A stretch of 64,000 bases of DNA from Bacteroidota bacterium (GTDB taxonomy: Bacteria > Bacteroidota > Bacteroidia > Flavobacteriales_E > Vicingaceae): positions 23,580 to 87,579 of the forward strand of contig JACPDX010000065.1 of the NCBI GenBank assembly GCA_016183805.1, written 5' to 3'. The notes beneath the pieces are model-generated. The model was not told where the DNA came from. It saw only the letters and a list, made by a program, of their open reading frames with translations, and did no database searches. Positions 42,661 to 52,208 of the stretch are shown here, piece by piece. The position numbers and the translations under genes were made by a program. Numbering within the stretch: position 1 is the first letter of the stretch; each line of letters begins with the position of its first letter.

Positions 42661-43368
42661 TTATTTTGTAACTTCTAATTTAAAACCAACTCCATGAATG
42701 TTAGTAATTTGAATATTAGTATCTGCACTCAAATATTTTCTAATTTTAGAAATAAACACATCCATACTTCTGCCACTAAAATAATCGTCGTTGCCCCAAA
42801 TGTTTTTTAAGAGTTGTTCTCTTGAAGCGATATCATTCATGTTTTCACACAAAAAAGTTAAAATCCGGGTTTCTTTTTTGGTTAGTTTTTGTTCAAAATT
42901 GGTTGTTGTTAGTACTTGGTTTTTGATGTCGAAATGATACTTACCTATTTCGTAAGCCACCACACTTTCTACTTCTTTATCAGTAATTAATAGGCTGCGT
43001 TTTAAAATGGCATTGATGCGTAAAATCAATTCCTGAAAATCGAAAGGTTTAGTAATGTAATCATCGGCACCAAGCGTAAAACCTTTCACTTTATCAGTTT
43101 GCATGGTTTTAGCCGTTAAAAAAATGATAGGAATATCCTTATTTAATTCTCTTATGGTTTCAGCAACAGCAAACCCATCTTTTTTAGGCATCATTACATC
43201 CAGCAAACAAATATCAAATGTTCCGTTGGCAAACGCTTTTAATGCATCCTCACCGTTTAAACATAAAGTAACATCAAAACCATTTGATTTAAGACTGTCT
43301 TTTACTACAAAGCCTAAATTGTTATCATCTTCGGCCAATAAAATCTGTATTTTTTTATTATCACTCAT
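42661..43368 (-). CDS. OmpR/PhoB-family response regulator
   Basis: 235 residues. The receiver domain (1-125) has the acidic pair in LLAEDDNN, the phospho-acceptor Asp in CLLDVMMPKKDG, T in FLTAKTM, and K in YITKPF. A winged-helix domain follows (~135-235) with LTKKETRILTFLCEN, NIWGNDDYFSGRSMDVFISKIRKYL and the IHGVGFKL wing. It is the partner of the histidine kinase that starts 3 nt upstream in the same unit. Target genes cannot be read. Confidence 0.94.
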   Translation of the reverse strand: MSDNKKIQILLAEDDNNLGFVVKDSLKSNGFDVTLCLNGEDALKAFANGTFDICLLDVMMPKKDGFAVAETIRELNKDIPIIFLTAKTMQTDKVKGFTLGADDYITKPFDFQELILRINAILKRSLLITDKEVESVVAYEIGKYHFDIKNQVLTTTNFEQKLTKKETRILTFLCENMNDIASREQLLKNIWGNDDYFSGRSMDVFISKIRKYLSADTNIQITNIHGVGFKLEVTK

Positions 43369-43371
43369 ATT

Positions 43372-44646
43372 TTATGTGTTAAATGGAAGTTTGACAGTAA
43401 ATGTTGTTCCTTCGTTTTCTTTACTAGAAACTTTAATTTTTCCGTTATAAGCCATAACAATGGTTTTTACATAATTAAGACCCAGACCAAAACCTTTCAC
43501 ATTATGCACATTGCCTGTTGGCACTCTATAAAATTTTTCAAAAACGTGTTTTTGATTTTCTTTTGAAATACCTATACCTTTATCTTTAACGGTAATTTCA
43601 ATGCCTGAAAAGTAGTTATCGGTTGAAATTTCTATTTTTGGATGTTCGGGCGAATATTTTATGGCATTGTCGATTAAATTGAATAAAATGTTAGAAATAT
43701 GTACTCTATCTCCAACAATTTGACTTTTTTTAGCCCCCAACATGGTGGTTATTTTACCTTGTTGACGTTCAATAATTAAATCAAAACTTTTTACCGTTTC
43801 GTTGATAATTTCGTGTAAATCAATTAATTCGTTTTCTAATTTTAATTTATCTATTTCAAGTGTTGCCAATTGCAAAACTTTGTCCACCTGATTTTTAAGC
43901 CGGTTGTTTTCATCTTTAATGATTTGGGCATAGTTTTTAAGTCGTTCGGGATCATTTGCAATGTTTGGTTGCAACAATACTTCCGACGAAAGTGAAATAG
44001 TAGAAATTGGTGTTTTAAACTCGTGGGTGATGTTGTTGATAAAATCGTTTTTTATTTCCGACAAACGCTTTTGTTTTAAAATTACATTGATGGTATAGGC
44101 AAAGAATATAATGATGACGAGGATAATGGACGAAGAAAATATCCAAATTCCCATTTCATTAATGATGTACGAACGTTTTGATGGAAAATAAACCCCGAAA
44201 TAATGCCCGTCTCTATCCCAAACTATATTAAACGATTTGGACTGAAGCTGATTTTTATCTTCAGAATCTAACGAAATGTAATCGCCAAACACCACAGAAT
44301 CGGTAAAACAATCGTAAATAACATACTCAAAATCAATATTCAAATTTCTGGTAGTAAACTCATTTTTTAAAAGTGTTTCCAATAAATATGGATGAACAGT
44401 ATCGTTAATGATGGCAATAAAATAATTTGAACTGATTTGTTTAACCGGATTAATTAATTGAGATTCATCTTTATTGATGTTTAACAACTGATGGCTCACA
44501 TTACTTAATGCAATATGCACGCGTTCGTTAAACTGTTTTTCTTCGAGATTGTACGCATTCTTTACCCAAAAATATTGAGTAGCAATAATTCCTACCAACG
44601 AAATGGTTGCTAAAAAAATAATGGTTCGAATGGTTTGTCTTTTCAT
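43372..44646 (-). CDS. Membrane sensor histidine kinase
   Basis: 424 residues from the ATG at 44646; a GTG 15 nt upstream lies in a dispersed repeat and is not used here. A first membrane segment (TIIFLATISLVGIIATQYFWV) and a second near residue 175 enclose a ~140-residue periplasmic sensor of no recognised family. HisKA follows with the phospho-acceptor His in NNITHEFKTPIST. HATPase has NLIDNAIKYSPEHP (N box), VKDKGIGI (G1), FEKFYRVPTG and GFGLGLNYV (G2). It is transcribed just before the response regulator with a 3-nt gap. Confidence 0.93.
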   Translation of the reverse strand: MKRQTIRTIIFLATISLVGIIATQYFWVKNAYNLEEKQFNERVHIALSNVSHQLLNINKDESQLINPVKQISSNYFIAIINDTVHPYLLETLLKNEFTTRNLNIDFEYVIYDCFTDSVVFGDYISLDSEDKNQLQSKSFNIVWDRDGHYFGVYFPSKRSYIINEMGIWIFSSSIILVIIIFFAYTINVILKQKRLSEIKNDFINNITHEFKTPISTISLSSEVLLQPNIANDPERLKNYAQIIKDENNRLKNQVDKVLQLATLEIDKLKLENELIDLHEIINETVKSFDLIIERQQGKITTMLGAKKSQIVGDRVHISNILFNLIDNAIKYSPEHPKIEISTDNYFSGIEITVKDKGIGISKENQKHVFEKFYRVPTGNVHNVKGFGLGLNYVKTIVMAYNGKIKVSSKENEGTTFTVKLPFNT

Positions 44647-44648
44647 AA

Positions 44649-44698
44649 GTTCACAGCTCACAGTTTTCGGTTAACTGTGAACTGTGAACTGTGAACTC
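44649..44698. repeat. AACTGTGA tandem repeat upstream of the kinase gene
   Basis: TTCACAGCTCACAGTTTTCG and TTAACTGTGAACTGTGAACT, a short tandem tract of the same class as that inside the AddB-like gene. It touches the start of the histidine kinase gene. Confidence 0.65.
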
Positions 44699-44880
44699 CA
44701 GCATAAAATTAATAAATGTATAGTTATGTATAGGGCAAGTTGTAGATTTTATTATTTTTGTCCGCTACTAACAGTAAACTTACAGAAAAATGAAATAGCC
44801 ACGCATAAAAGTTCACAACAACCGATTAATGCTTCATGGCATATTCCATATAACATTTGATAAACAATAAATATTTTTAT

Positions 44881-45756
44881 ATGAAAGCATACGTATTTCC
44901 GGGTCAAGGCTCTCAATTTGTTGGAATGGGAAAAGACCTCTATGAAAATTCAAATCTTGCAAAAGAAATGTTTGAAAAAGCCAATGAAATTCTTGGATTT
45001 AGAATTACCGACATTATGTTTAGCGGAACTGACGAAGATTTAAAACAAACTAAAGTTACTCAACCCGCTATTTTTTTGCACTCTGTTATTCTTGCTAAAA
45101 CTCTTGGTAATTCGTTTAAACCTGAAGCTGTTGCCGGACATTCGTTGGGCGAATTTTCTGCATTGGTAGCCAATGGTGTATTAACTTTTGAAGATGGTTT
45201 ACGACTAGTTTCTCAACGAGCTTTAGCCATGCAAAAAGCTTGTGAGGCTGTACCAAGTACTATGGCTGCCATTTTAGGAATTGATGATGAAATTGTAGAA
45301 AAAATTTGTGCTGAAGTAGATGGTGTTGTTGTCCCTGCCAACTATAACTGCCCTGGTCAGTTGGTTATTTCCGGAAGTATTGATGCCGTAAATGTAGCTT
45401 GTGAGAAGTTGAAAGAAGCCGGAGCGAAACGTGCCTTGGTTTTACCTGTTGGTGGAGCATTCCACTCACCATTAATGGCTCCTGCAAAAGAAGAATTGGC
45501 AAAAGCTATTCATGCAGCGACTTTTAGTCAACCTACTTGTGCAGTTTATCAAAATGTAAATGCACTGCCAGTTATTAATCCTGATGAGATTAAACTTAAC
45601 CTTATTGAACAACTCACCGCTCCTGTAAAATGGACTCAAATTATGACCAACATGCTTGCCGATGGTGTAAACTCCGTTACAGAAGTTGGTCCAGGCAAAG
45701 TGTTGCAAGGTTTGTTTAAAAAAATGGATAGAGATTTAGAAACAATTAGTGCTTAA
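44881..45756 (+). CDS. fabD: Malonyl-CoA:ACP transacylase
   Basis: 291 residues from the ATG at 44881; an upstream in-frame TTG at 44857 adds residues outside the family. It transfers malonyl units to acyl carrier protein for fatty acid elongation. Seen are VFPGQGSQFVGMGKDLYE, the nucleophile elbow GHSLGEFSAL, QRALAMQKA with its conserved Arg, GAFHSPLM with the catalytic His, and EVGPGKVLQGL. Length normal. A TATTTTTG box (44753-44760) lies upstream, although no TTG is correctly spaced. Confidence 0.96.
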   Translation: MKAYVFPGQGSQFVGMGKDLYENSNLAKEMFEKANEILGFRITDIMFSGTDEDLKQTKVTQPAIFLHSVILAKTLGNSFKPEAVAGHSLGEFSALVANGVLTFEDGLRLVSQRALAMQKACEAVPSTMAAILGIDDEIVEKICAEVDGVVVPANYNCPGQLVISGSIDAVNVACEKLKEAGAKRALVLPVGGAFHSPLMAPAKEELAKAIHAATFSQPTCAVYQNVNALPVINPDEIKLNLIEQLTAPVKWTQIMTNMLADGVNSVTEVGPGKVLQGLFKKMDRDLETISA

Positions 45757-45763
45757 TTAAATT

Positions 45764-46171
45764 CTAGTTTTTAAAATAATCTTTAACCCAGGCAATCAAT
45801 TGTTTGTCAGTCATGTTATCGGCAGGAATAACATCTACTAATTTTTTGGCAATGATTGGGTTAGTGTCTATCACTTTTTTTAATTCCAACTTCATTTGTG
45901 CCGGACCAAAAACCACAAATTCTTCACAACCGTTCAATTCTTCTACTACGTCTTGTGAAAATTTAACTGCCTGAATTTGGTGTTTAATAGCATTTTTCTT
46001 TTCGTTGTTGGTATATTGAATACCAAATCTAGCGTAATCTTTGCCTTCACCCTCTTCTCTGATTTTGCCTTCAATACCCGACAAAATTGTTTTCAAGGAA
46101 GATTCTCCGTTTGCTAAGGTGATAACAACTGCACGTTGAGAATCAATCCAAACTCCAATTTTTTGTTCCAT
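45764..46171 (-). CDS. Small conserved protein, possibly baeRF/eRF1-like
   Basis: 135 residues from the ATG at 46171; 19 extra in-frame codons upstream look unlike protein. It starts MEQKIGVWIDSQRAVVI and later has EEFVVFGPAQMKLELKKVI and DKQLIAWVKDYF. This pattern (GVWID..A, FGP..AK.EL) reminds me of bacterial proteins related to archaeo-eukaryotic release factors, but the match is from memory only and the catalytic GGQ motif is absent. Convergent with fabD (7-nt gap). Cytoplasmic; function unknown. Confidence 0.65.
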   Translation of the reverse strand: MEQKIGVWIDSQRAVVITLANGESSLKTILSGIEGKIREEGEGKDYARFGIQYTNNEKKNAIKHQIQAVKFSQDVVEELNGCEEFVVFGPAQMKLELKKVIDTNPIIAKKLVDVIPADNMTDKQLIAWVKDYFKN

Positions 46172-46246
46172 TTTTTTGAGTTTAATTTCTAATACCCTAA
46201 AATTAAGGAACAAAACAAGAAACGACAATGAGATACGTCATTGTTT

Positions 46247-48028
46247 TTATTCACTCACTTTTACACCGTCTTTGTAGGTAATAATTCTCTTGATTTTACC
46301 GGCTTGTTTTTCGTAAAAAATCCATTTACCATCTGGCACAAAGTTTTTGTAAATTTTTACACTTTCTAAAGTTCCTTCGGGATACCATGAAGTAACCGTT
46401 CCATTTTGGCGACCATTTTCAAAAGTTTGTTCGTACATTTTTTTACCGTCGTCATAATAGTATGTCCATTTGCCGTGCTGAACATTGTCTAGGTAATTGC
46501 CTTCATCTTTTGGTTTTCCGTTCTCGTACCAGGAAAACGAAGGTCCTTCTAATACCGAAACTTCTTCCGGGCGGACAACTTCTGCATATTTCTTCGGTTG
46601 TTGTCGAAAGTATTCTTTCTTTTCAATAGTTTTTACCAAATAGGTTTGCATTAACTCTTGTTTTCCATCTAAATACCAGTGCTTCCAAATACCTTCTTTT
46701 AAACCATTTTTGTATTCACCTTCGTAATCTTTTTGTTCGTTTTCGAACCATCCTTCCCATTTTCCGTTCATTATTCCCTGACTAAAATTACCCACGTCTT
46801 TTTTCTTTCCACTGTCGTACCACGATAACCATTCGCCTTCTTCTTTACCATTTTTAAAATTCCCTTTCATTACCAATACCTTATTTTCACTGTAAATTCG
46901 CCATTCGCCTTCTTTTAAATCATCGGTAAAATTTCCTTCTTTCCATACATTTCCATTGGGATACCAATACGTCCAGATGCCATTTTTCTGGTCATTTTTG
47001 TATAGCCCTTCATAATCTTTTTTTCCGGTAGTTTTATTGTAAAAAGTCCATAATCCCTCTCGTAAGCCCATATTAAAACTTCCTACAATATCTTTTTGAC
47101 CGTTATCGTGCATAAAAATCCACTCGCCGTGTTTTTCTCCGTTTGCATAACTTCCTTCCACACTCAACTGTCCGTTACTAAACCACTCTAAAAATGGCCC
47201 GTTTTCTTTACCCTCTAAATAAGTAACTTCTTTCAGCTTTTTTCCATCAGCATACCAATAACTCCACAACAAATCGTTTTTACCGTTTTTTACCGTTCCT
47301 TCTAAACGTTTATTTCCATTATCCCAGAAATATGCCCATTTTCCGGTCATGACACCATTTTCATAATTTCCTTCCGATAGTTTTATCATGTTATCATTGT
47401 GTTCCACCCAAAATCCTGTTCGTTTACCATCGGTATAATTTCCTTTAATTTTAACCTTTCCAGTAGTTGTAAATTCAACATATTCACCGTTTCCATTTTT
47501 GATGAGTTGTTTACCCTTTTCATCAAAATAGTCAATGAGTTTGGCATCTTCTCCACTAAATTCGCGAGTACTTTTGAGTTGTTTGTTGGGGTAATAATTT
47601 TTCCAAATGCCCACACGTTCGTCTTTTGCAAAATGACCTTCTTCTTTTATACTACCGTCTTCATAATAATACGTCCACAAACTATCGTTGTAACCATTTT
47701 TGTTGTAGCCAACCATTTCAAGTTGCCCGTTGGAATACCACACTTTACAAACGCCCTCTTTTTTCCCTCTGATAAAAGTTCCTTCTTCTTTTTTCTTGCC
47801 TGTTTCGTCGTAGTTGATGTACAAGCCGTTGTAATCGCCATCTTTATAGGTTACTTCTTGTTGGATAATGCCCTCTTTACTCCAAAACGTCCACTTGCCT
47901 TGTTCCAAGCCCTCTTTTACCACACCTTCAGCTTTTTTGTTGCCGTTGGTCCAATTGTAGGTATGTAGTTGTGCATTTACCGTTAAACTAAGCGTTAACA
48001 GCAATATAATGGATAGGAATGATTTCAT
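46247..48028 (-). CDS. Exported MORN/YwqK-type repeat protein
   Basis: A 593-residue protein with a signal peptide (FLSIILLLTLSLTVNAQ). About 23 repeats of ~23 residues follow, each with the core G-x-W-x-x-Y/W-Y/F-x-x-G-x-x-K/Q-x-x-G-x-Y/F-x-x-G (for example KNGIWTYWYPNGNVWKEGNF). These are YwqK/MORN-like beta hairpins that stack into a long fibre. Despite the "YwqK antitoxin" name of similar repeats, no toxin gene is nearby. It probably sits in the periplasm or outer surface. A long antisense open frame (47399-47968) is a by-product of the repeats. It lies downstream of the atp operon terminator and is thus separately expressed. Confidence 0.82.
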   Translation of the reverse strand: MKSFLSIILLLTLSLTVNAQLHTYNWTNGNKKAEGVVKEGLEQGKWTFWSKEGIIQQEVTYKDGDYNGLYINYDETGKKKEEGTFIRGKKEGVCKVWYSNGQLEMVGYNKNGYNDSLWTYYYEDGSIKEEGHFAKDERVGIWKNYYPNKQLKSTREFSGEDAKLIDYFDEKGKQLIKNGNGEYVEFTTTGKVKIKGNYTDGKRTGFWVEHNDNMIKLSEGNYENGVMTGKWAYFWDNGNKRLEGTVKNGKNDLLWSYWYADGKKLKEVTYLEGKENGPFLEWFSNGQLSVEGSYANGEKHGEWIFMHDNGQKDIVGSFNMGLREGLWTFYNKTTGKKDYEGLYKNDQKNGIWTYWYPNGNVWKEGNFTDDLKEGEWRIYSENKVLVMKGNFKNGKEEGEWLSWYDSGKKKDVGNFSQGIMNGKWEGWFENEQKDYEGEYKNGLKEGIWKHWYLDGKQELMQTYLVKTIEKKEYFRQQPKKYAEVVRPEEVSVLEGPSFSWYENGKPKDEGNYLDNVQHGKWTYYYDDGKKMYEQTFENGRQNGTVTSWYPEGTLESVKIYKNFVPDGKWIFYEKQAGKIKRIITYKDGVKVSE

Positions 48029-48138
48029 AATTAAATGTTTTATCTTAATTAACTGAATACTTACAAAGATATTTTGATATACGGTAAAAAGAAAGGGCTC
48101 TGCTTTTTTTATATCAACAGTTTGTTGTGGAGCAAAAC

Positions 48139-48170
48139 AAAAAGCCTCCGTCAGTTGATGGAGGCTTTTA
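48139..48170. terminator. Terminator of the ATP synthase operon
   Basis: AAAAGCCTCC and GGAGGCTTTT arms around a 10-nt loop, 20 nt past the atpG stop, with T/A runs at both ends, so it works in both directions. Its loop GTCAGTTGAT is reminiscent of, but not the same as, the 16-bp palindrome at 57329. Confidence 0.8.
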
Positions 48171-48189
48171 AATATACTTTAAACTAAAA

Positions 48190-49068
48190 CTAGTTCAATG
48201 CTTCTGCACCGGCAACAATTTCTAATATTTCGTTAGTAATTGACGCTTGTCGGGCTTTGTTGTAGCTTAGTTTTAATGCATTAATTAAATCGGTAGCATT
48301 GTCGGTTGCTTTGTGCATTGCTGTCATTCTAGCTCCGTGTTCTGAAGCCTGTGAATCTAACAACGCTTTAAACAATTGTGTTTTTAATGATTTAGGTATT
48401 AATTCCTGAATGATAAATTCTTTGTTAGGTTCAAAAATGTATTCGGCAGAAGAACTTGTTTTAGATTCGTTAGTAGTTGGTACTACCGGTAAAAATTGCT
48501 CTACTTGAATTTCTTGTACAGCAGCATTTTTAAACTGGTTGTACACCAATATCATTTTATCTTGCTTTTTAGCAGCAAATTCATCCATTAATGTTTGTGC
48601 AATTTCGGCAGTATTTTCAAAATTCAAATTGTCGATAATTTCAACGCTTTTCGAAAAAATTTCTTTTCCTTTTATGGCTGATGGCGACAATTTAAACGCA
48701 TCCATACTTTTTTTACCAATAGAAATAATGGTAACATTACAGTTTTTGTATTCTGTATCAGCTAGTTTTTTAACTGTTTTAATTACGTTGTTGTTATAAC
48801 CTCCACATAAACCTCTGTTAGCAGTAATGCTAATAAAAAGTACATTTTTAACTTCTCTTTCCTGGCTATAAACTCCTTCGTTGCTATCTAAACCAGCACT
48901 TAGGTTTTCAAGAATTTCTTGTAATTTTCGAGAATAAGGACGCATTTGAGTAATAGCATCTTGAGCTCTACGTAATTTTGCAGCCGAAACCATTTTCATC
49001 GCAGAAGTAATCTGCCGAGTCGATGATATCGAAACAATCCTATTTCTTATTTCTTTTAAATTTGCCAT
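48190..49068 (-). CDS. atpG: ATP synthase subunit gamma
   Basis: A 292-residue central rotor shaft of F1. The N-terminal ANLKEIRNRIVSISSTRQITSAMKMVSAAKLRRAQ is the long coiled coil, with the LCGGYNNNVIK segment near residue 90. The C-terminal helix ASEHGARMTAMHKATDNATDLINALKLSYNKARQASITNEILEIVAGAEAL is strongly conserved. Last gene of the operon before its terminator. atpD (beta) and atpC (epsilon) are not downstream, in keeping with the split atp clusters of Bacteroidota. Confidence 0.96.
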   Translation of the reverse strand: MANLKEIRNRIVSISSTRQITSAMKMVSAAKLRRAQDAITQMRPYSRKLQEILENLSAGLDSNEGVYSQEREVKNVLFISITANRGLCGGYNNNVIKTVKKLADTEYKNCNVTIISIGKKSMDAFKLSPSAIKGKEIFSKSVEIIDNLNFENTAEIAQTLMDEFAAKKQDKMILVYNQFKNAAVQEIQVEQFLPVVPTTNESKTSSSAEYIFEPNKEFIIQELIPKSLKTQLFKALLDSQASEHGARMTAMHKATDNATDLINALKLSYNKARQASITNEILEIVAGAEALN

Positions 49069-49140
49069 TTTTTATAATTTACCAATTAATCAATTTAAAA
49101 ATGTAGCAATTTGTCATTGCTACATTATTTTATTGGTACA

Positions 49141-50721
49141 TTAAGCTTTATATTTTGCTATTAATTCAGAAGCTGTTTTCTCTAATGTCGAAGTAATTTC
49201 ATCGTCCAATTTGCCGGCTCTTAACGCATCTAATACATTTTTATGTTTAAGTTCCAAAAACGATAAATACTCTTCTTCAAATTCTCTTACTTTATTTACA
49301 GGAACTCTATTGATTAAACCTTTTGTTCCCAAATAAATAATAGCTACTTGTTTTTCAACAGGTAGAGGTGAATTTTCAGCTTGTTTAAGAATTTCAACAT
49401 TACGTTTTCCTTTGTCTAAAACCGACATGGTTGCAGCATCTAAATCAGAACCAAATTTAGAGAATGCTTCTAATTCTCTGTATTGTGCTTGATCAAGTTT
49501 TAAAGTACCCGCCACTTTTTTCATCGATTTAATTTGAGCATTACCACCCACACGCGATACCGAAATACCTACGTTAATTGCTGGTCGTACACCTTGGTTA
49601 AACAAATCCGATTCTAAGAAAATTTGACCATCGGTAATCGAAATTACGTTGGTTGGAATGTATGCAGAAACGTCACCGGCTTGTGTTTCAATAATTGGAA
49701 GGGCAGTTAAAGAGCCTCCTCCTTTTACTAAATGTTTGATAGATTCCGGTAAATCGTTCATGTTGCGAGCAATTTCATCAGAGGCATTGATTTTTGCAGC
49801 TCTTTCTAATAAACGAGAGTGTAAGTAAAATACATCACCAGGATAAGCCTCACGTCCCGGTGGTCTTCTTAACAATAAAGAAACCTCACGGTAAGCCACA
49901 GCTTGTTTTGATAAATCATCATAAATAATTAATGCCGTGCGACCTGAATCTCTAAAAAATTCGCCAATTGCTGCACCAGCAAACGGAGAATAAAACTGCA
50001 TTGGAGCCGGGTCAGAAGCATTTGCAGCTACAACAACGGTATAAGCCATTGCACCATTGTCTTCTAATGTTTTAACAATACCTGCAACTGTTGAACCTTT
50101 TTGTCCGGTTGCTACATAAATACAAAATACAGGCTCACCTCTATCGTAAAATTCTTTTTGGTTAATAATGGTATCGATACAAACGGTTGTTTTACCAGTT
50201 TGACGGTCACCGATTACCAACTCTCTTTGTCCTCTACCAACAGGAATCATCGCATCAATAGCTTTAATACCGGTTTGCAAAGGTTCAGTTACCGGCTCTC
50301 TAAAAATTACACCAGGAGCTTTTCTTTCCAAAGGCATTTCGTATAATTCACCGGTAATAGGTCCTTTACCATCAATTGGATTTCCCAGCGTATCTACTAC
50401 TCTACCTAACATTCCTTCACCAACTTTAATCGAAGCGATTTTTTTGGTTCTTTTTACAGTATCTCCTTCTCTAATTCCTTTTGAAGAACCTAAAAGCACT
50501 GCTCCCACGTTATCTTCTTCAAGATTTAAGACGATAGCGTTTAAACCATTTTTAAATTCAATTAATTCACCTGATTGCACTTGCGACAATCCATAAATAC
50601 GTGCAATACCATCACCAACTTGTAAGATGGTTCCTACTTCTTCAAGTTGTGCTTCGGTGTTAAATCCAGCTAATTGTTGTCTTAATATAGCTGATACTTC
50701 TGCGGGTTTTACTTCGGCCAT
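49141..50721 (-). CDS. atpA: ATP synthase subunit alpha
   Basis: A 526-residue non-catalytic hexamer subunit of F1. Walker A is GDRQTGKTT (~171-179), DERE-like strand is [36 protein letters not shown], and the [12 protein letters not shown] and [10 protein letters not shown] segments are diagnostic. The N-terminal [15 protein letters not shown] binds the delta subunit. Full length. Separated from atpH by 87 nt containing a dispersed repeat that forms a 9-bp hairpin. Confidence 0.97.
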   Translation of the reverse strand: MAEVKPAEVSAILRQQLAGFNTEAQLEEVGTILQVGDGIARIYGLSQVQSGELIEFKNGLNAIVLNLEEDNVGAVLLGSSKGIREGDTVKRTKKIASIKVGEGMLGRVVDTLGNPIDGKGPITGELYEMPLERKAPGVIFREPVTEPLQTGIKAIDAMIPVGRGQRELVIGDRQTGKTTVCIDTIINQKEFYDRGEPVFCIYVATGQKGSTVAGIVKTLEDNGAMAYTVVVAANASDPAPMQFYSPFAGAAIGEFFRDSGRTALIIYDDLSKQAVAYREVSLLLRRPPGREAYPGDVFYLHSRLLERAAKINASDEIARNMNDLPESIKHLVKGGGSLTALPIIETQAGDVSAYIPTNVISITDGQIFLESDLFNQGVRPAINVGISVSRVGGNAQIKSMKKVAGTLKLDQAQYRELEAFSKFGSDLDAATMSVLDKGKRNVEILKQAENSPLPVEKQVAIIYLGTKGLINRVPVNKVREFEEEYLSFLELKHKNVLDALRAGKLDDEITSTLEKTASELIAKYKA

Positions 50722-50730
50722 TTTTTTTAG

Positions 50731-50798
50731 TTTAAAGTTTAAAGTTTAGAGTTCAAAGTTCGTAGCAACACGAAAATCGGAACTCAGAACTTTGAGTT
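50731..50798. repeat. AGTTTAAAGTTT repeat and hairpin between atpH and atpA
   Basis: TTTAAAGTTTAAAGTTTAGA tandem units, then TCAAAGTTC (50753-50761) paired to GAACTTTGA (50787-50795). The hairpin lies in the operon mRNA and could influence stability or the relative expression of atpA. Confidence 0.55.
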
Positions 50799-50808
50799 AA
50801 TTTATTTT

Positions 50809-51363
50809 TTATATTGCTTTAACATAAGGATTTTTATCAAACTCCATTACCAAATTTTGAAGTTTTCGTTTGATACTTTCATCCGTTTGTTTGTCTTCAA
50901 TTCTTAATATAATTCCACCTATAATTTCAGGGTCAACAATTTCTGAAAATTCAATGATATAATTGTGTGTTTTTTTAATTAACTGTTTAATGTTTTGTTT
51001 TTGTTCGGCAGTTAACGGAATAGCTGTGGTAACAAAAGCTGTTTGAATATTTTTGTGTTTTTTGTAAGCCTCCAAAAATGCATCAGCGATGTCCATCAAA
51101 ATATTTTCTCTGCCTTTTGCGACAATAATTTTTACAAAAGCTTTTGAAACGTTATTAATCTTATTGAAAATTTCATTTAAGATGGAAAATTTTTTATCGC
51201 CTCTTACCACCGGATTTCTTAATAGTGTTACCAATTCTCTGTTTTCTGAGCAAACTTCGTTGATTAGAAACATGTCTTGATAAATTTCTTCCAAGCAATT
51301 GTTTTCAATGGCAATACTAAGTAATGACTTAGCGTAACGTGATGCAACTTTAATATCTCTCAT
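50809..51363 (-). CDS. atpH: ATP synthase subunit delta
   Basis: A 184-residue OSCP-type stator subunit linking F1 to subunit b. ASRYAKSLLSIAIE, VTLLRNPVVRGDKKFSIL, the KGRENILMDIADAFLEAYKKHKNIQ helix, LTAEQKQNIKQLIKK and a closing VDPEIIGGIILRIEDKQTDESIKRKLQNL are all typical. Between atpF (38-nt gap) and atpA. Confidence 0.94.
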   Translation of the reverse strand: MRDIKVASRYAKSLLSIAIENNCLEEIYQDMFLINEVCSENRELVTLLRNPVVRGDKKFSILNEIFNKINNVSKAFVKIIVAKGRENILMDIADAFLEAYKKHKNIQTAFVTTAIPLTAEQKQNIKQLIKKTHNYIIEFSEIVDPEIIGGIILRIEDKQTDESIKRKLQNLVMEFDKNPYVKAI

Positions 51364-51401
51364 ATCCCCTCTTTATTCTTCCCAAAGGGAAGATAAATAA
51401 T

Positions 51402-51902
51402 TTAGTTTAGATTAATTTCACCAACTGCACTATCAATTAACGAGCGTTGTTTTTCGGCAGTAGCTAATTCTTGTTTTAATATTTTCTCAGCAATTTCAAT
51501 GGATAAAGTAGCTACTTGATTTTTTAAATCGGTAATAGCAGCTAATTTTTCGTTTTGAATGGCTTCTTTTGCAGAAGAAATGATTCGTTCTGCCTCAGTA
51601 TTTGCAATTGCTTTTGCATCGTTAATCATTTTATCTTTAACCGTACGGGCATCTTTAAGCATTTCATCTCTTTCTTCTCTAGCTTTGTTTAAAAGGGCTT
51701 CGTTGTTTGCAGATAATGCCACCATTTCTTTTCTGGTTTGTTCAGCCAAACCTAAGGCATCTTCAATTGAAGCTTCTCTATCTTTTACTGCTTTTAAAAT
51801 TGGCTTCCATGCAAATTTTGCTAATAAGAAAAACAAAATACAAAAAACCAGTGTTGTCCATACTATCAGACCAAGTTCCGGGGTTACTAAAGGATTATTC
51901 AT
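51402..51902 (-). CDS. atpF: ATP synthase subunit b
   Basis: A 166-residue peripheral stalk subunit of Fo. PELGLIVWTTLVFCILFFLLAKFAWKPILKAVKDRE gives one membrane helix and the typical FAWKPI turn, then a long charged coiled coil (IEDALGLAEQTRKEMVALSANNEALL...EKILKQEL). Stator dimer partner of delta. 73 nt downstream of atpE. Confidence 0.94.
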   Translation of the reverse strand: MNNPLVTPELGLIVWTTLVFCILFFLLAKFAWKPILKAVKDREASIEDALGLAEQTRKEMVALSANNEALLNKAREERDEMLKDARTVKDKMINDAKAIANTEAERIISSAKEAIQNEKLAAITDLKNQVATLSIEIAEKILKQELATAEKQRSLIDSAVGEINLN

Positions 51903-51975
51903 ATGTATATATTTTTTTTAATGTTTAATTTAAAAACCAACTCATTGCCAACCGCAATGAGCTGGTTTTAGTTTT

Positions 51976-52176
<201 letters not shown>

Positions 52177-52208
52177 TTAATATATTTAGTTAAACAAAAA
52201 ATTACAAA

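Noticed and set aside
47399..47968. 189-codon open frame antisense to the MORN/YwqK gene
   Set aside because: Its Phe-rich composition is the mirror of Lys/Glu-rich repeats on the coding strand, with no start context or domain.
46247..48028. Toxin-antitoxin antitoxin (YwqK)
   Set aside because: The repeats are YwqK-like, but the protein is long, has a signal peptide, and no toxin gene is adjacent.
48139..48170. Fourth copy of the 16-bp palindrome
   Set aside because: Only CCGTCAG is shared; the arms differ and the structure is a plain terminator.
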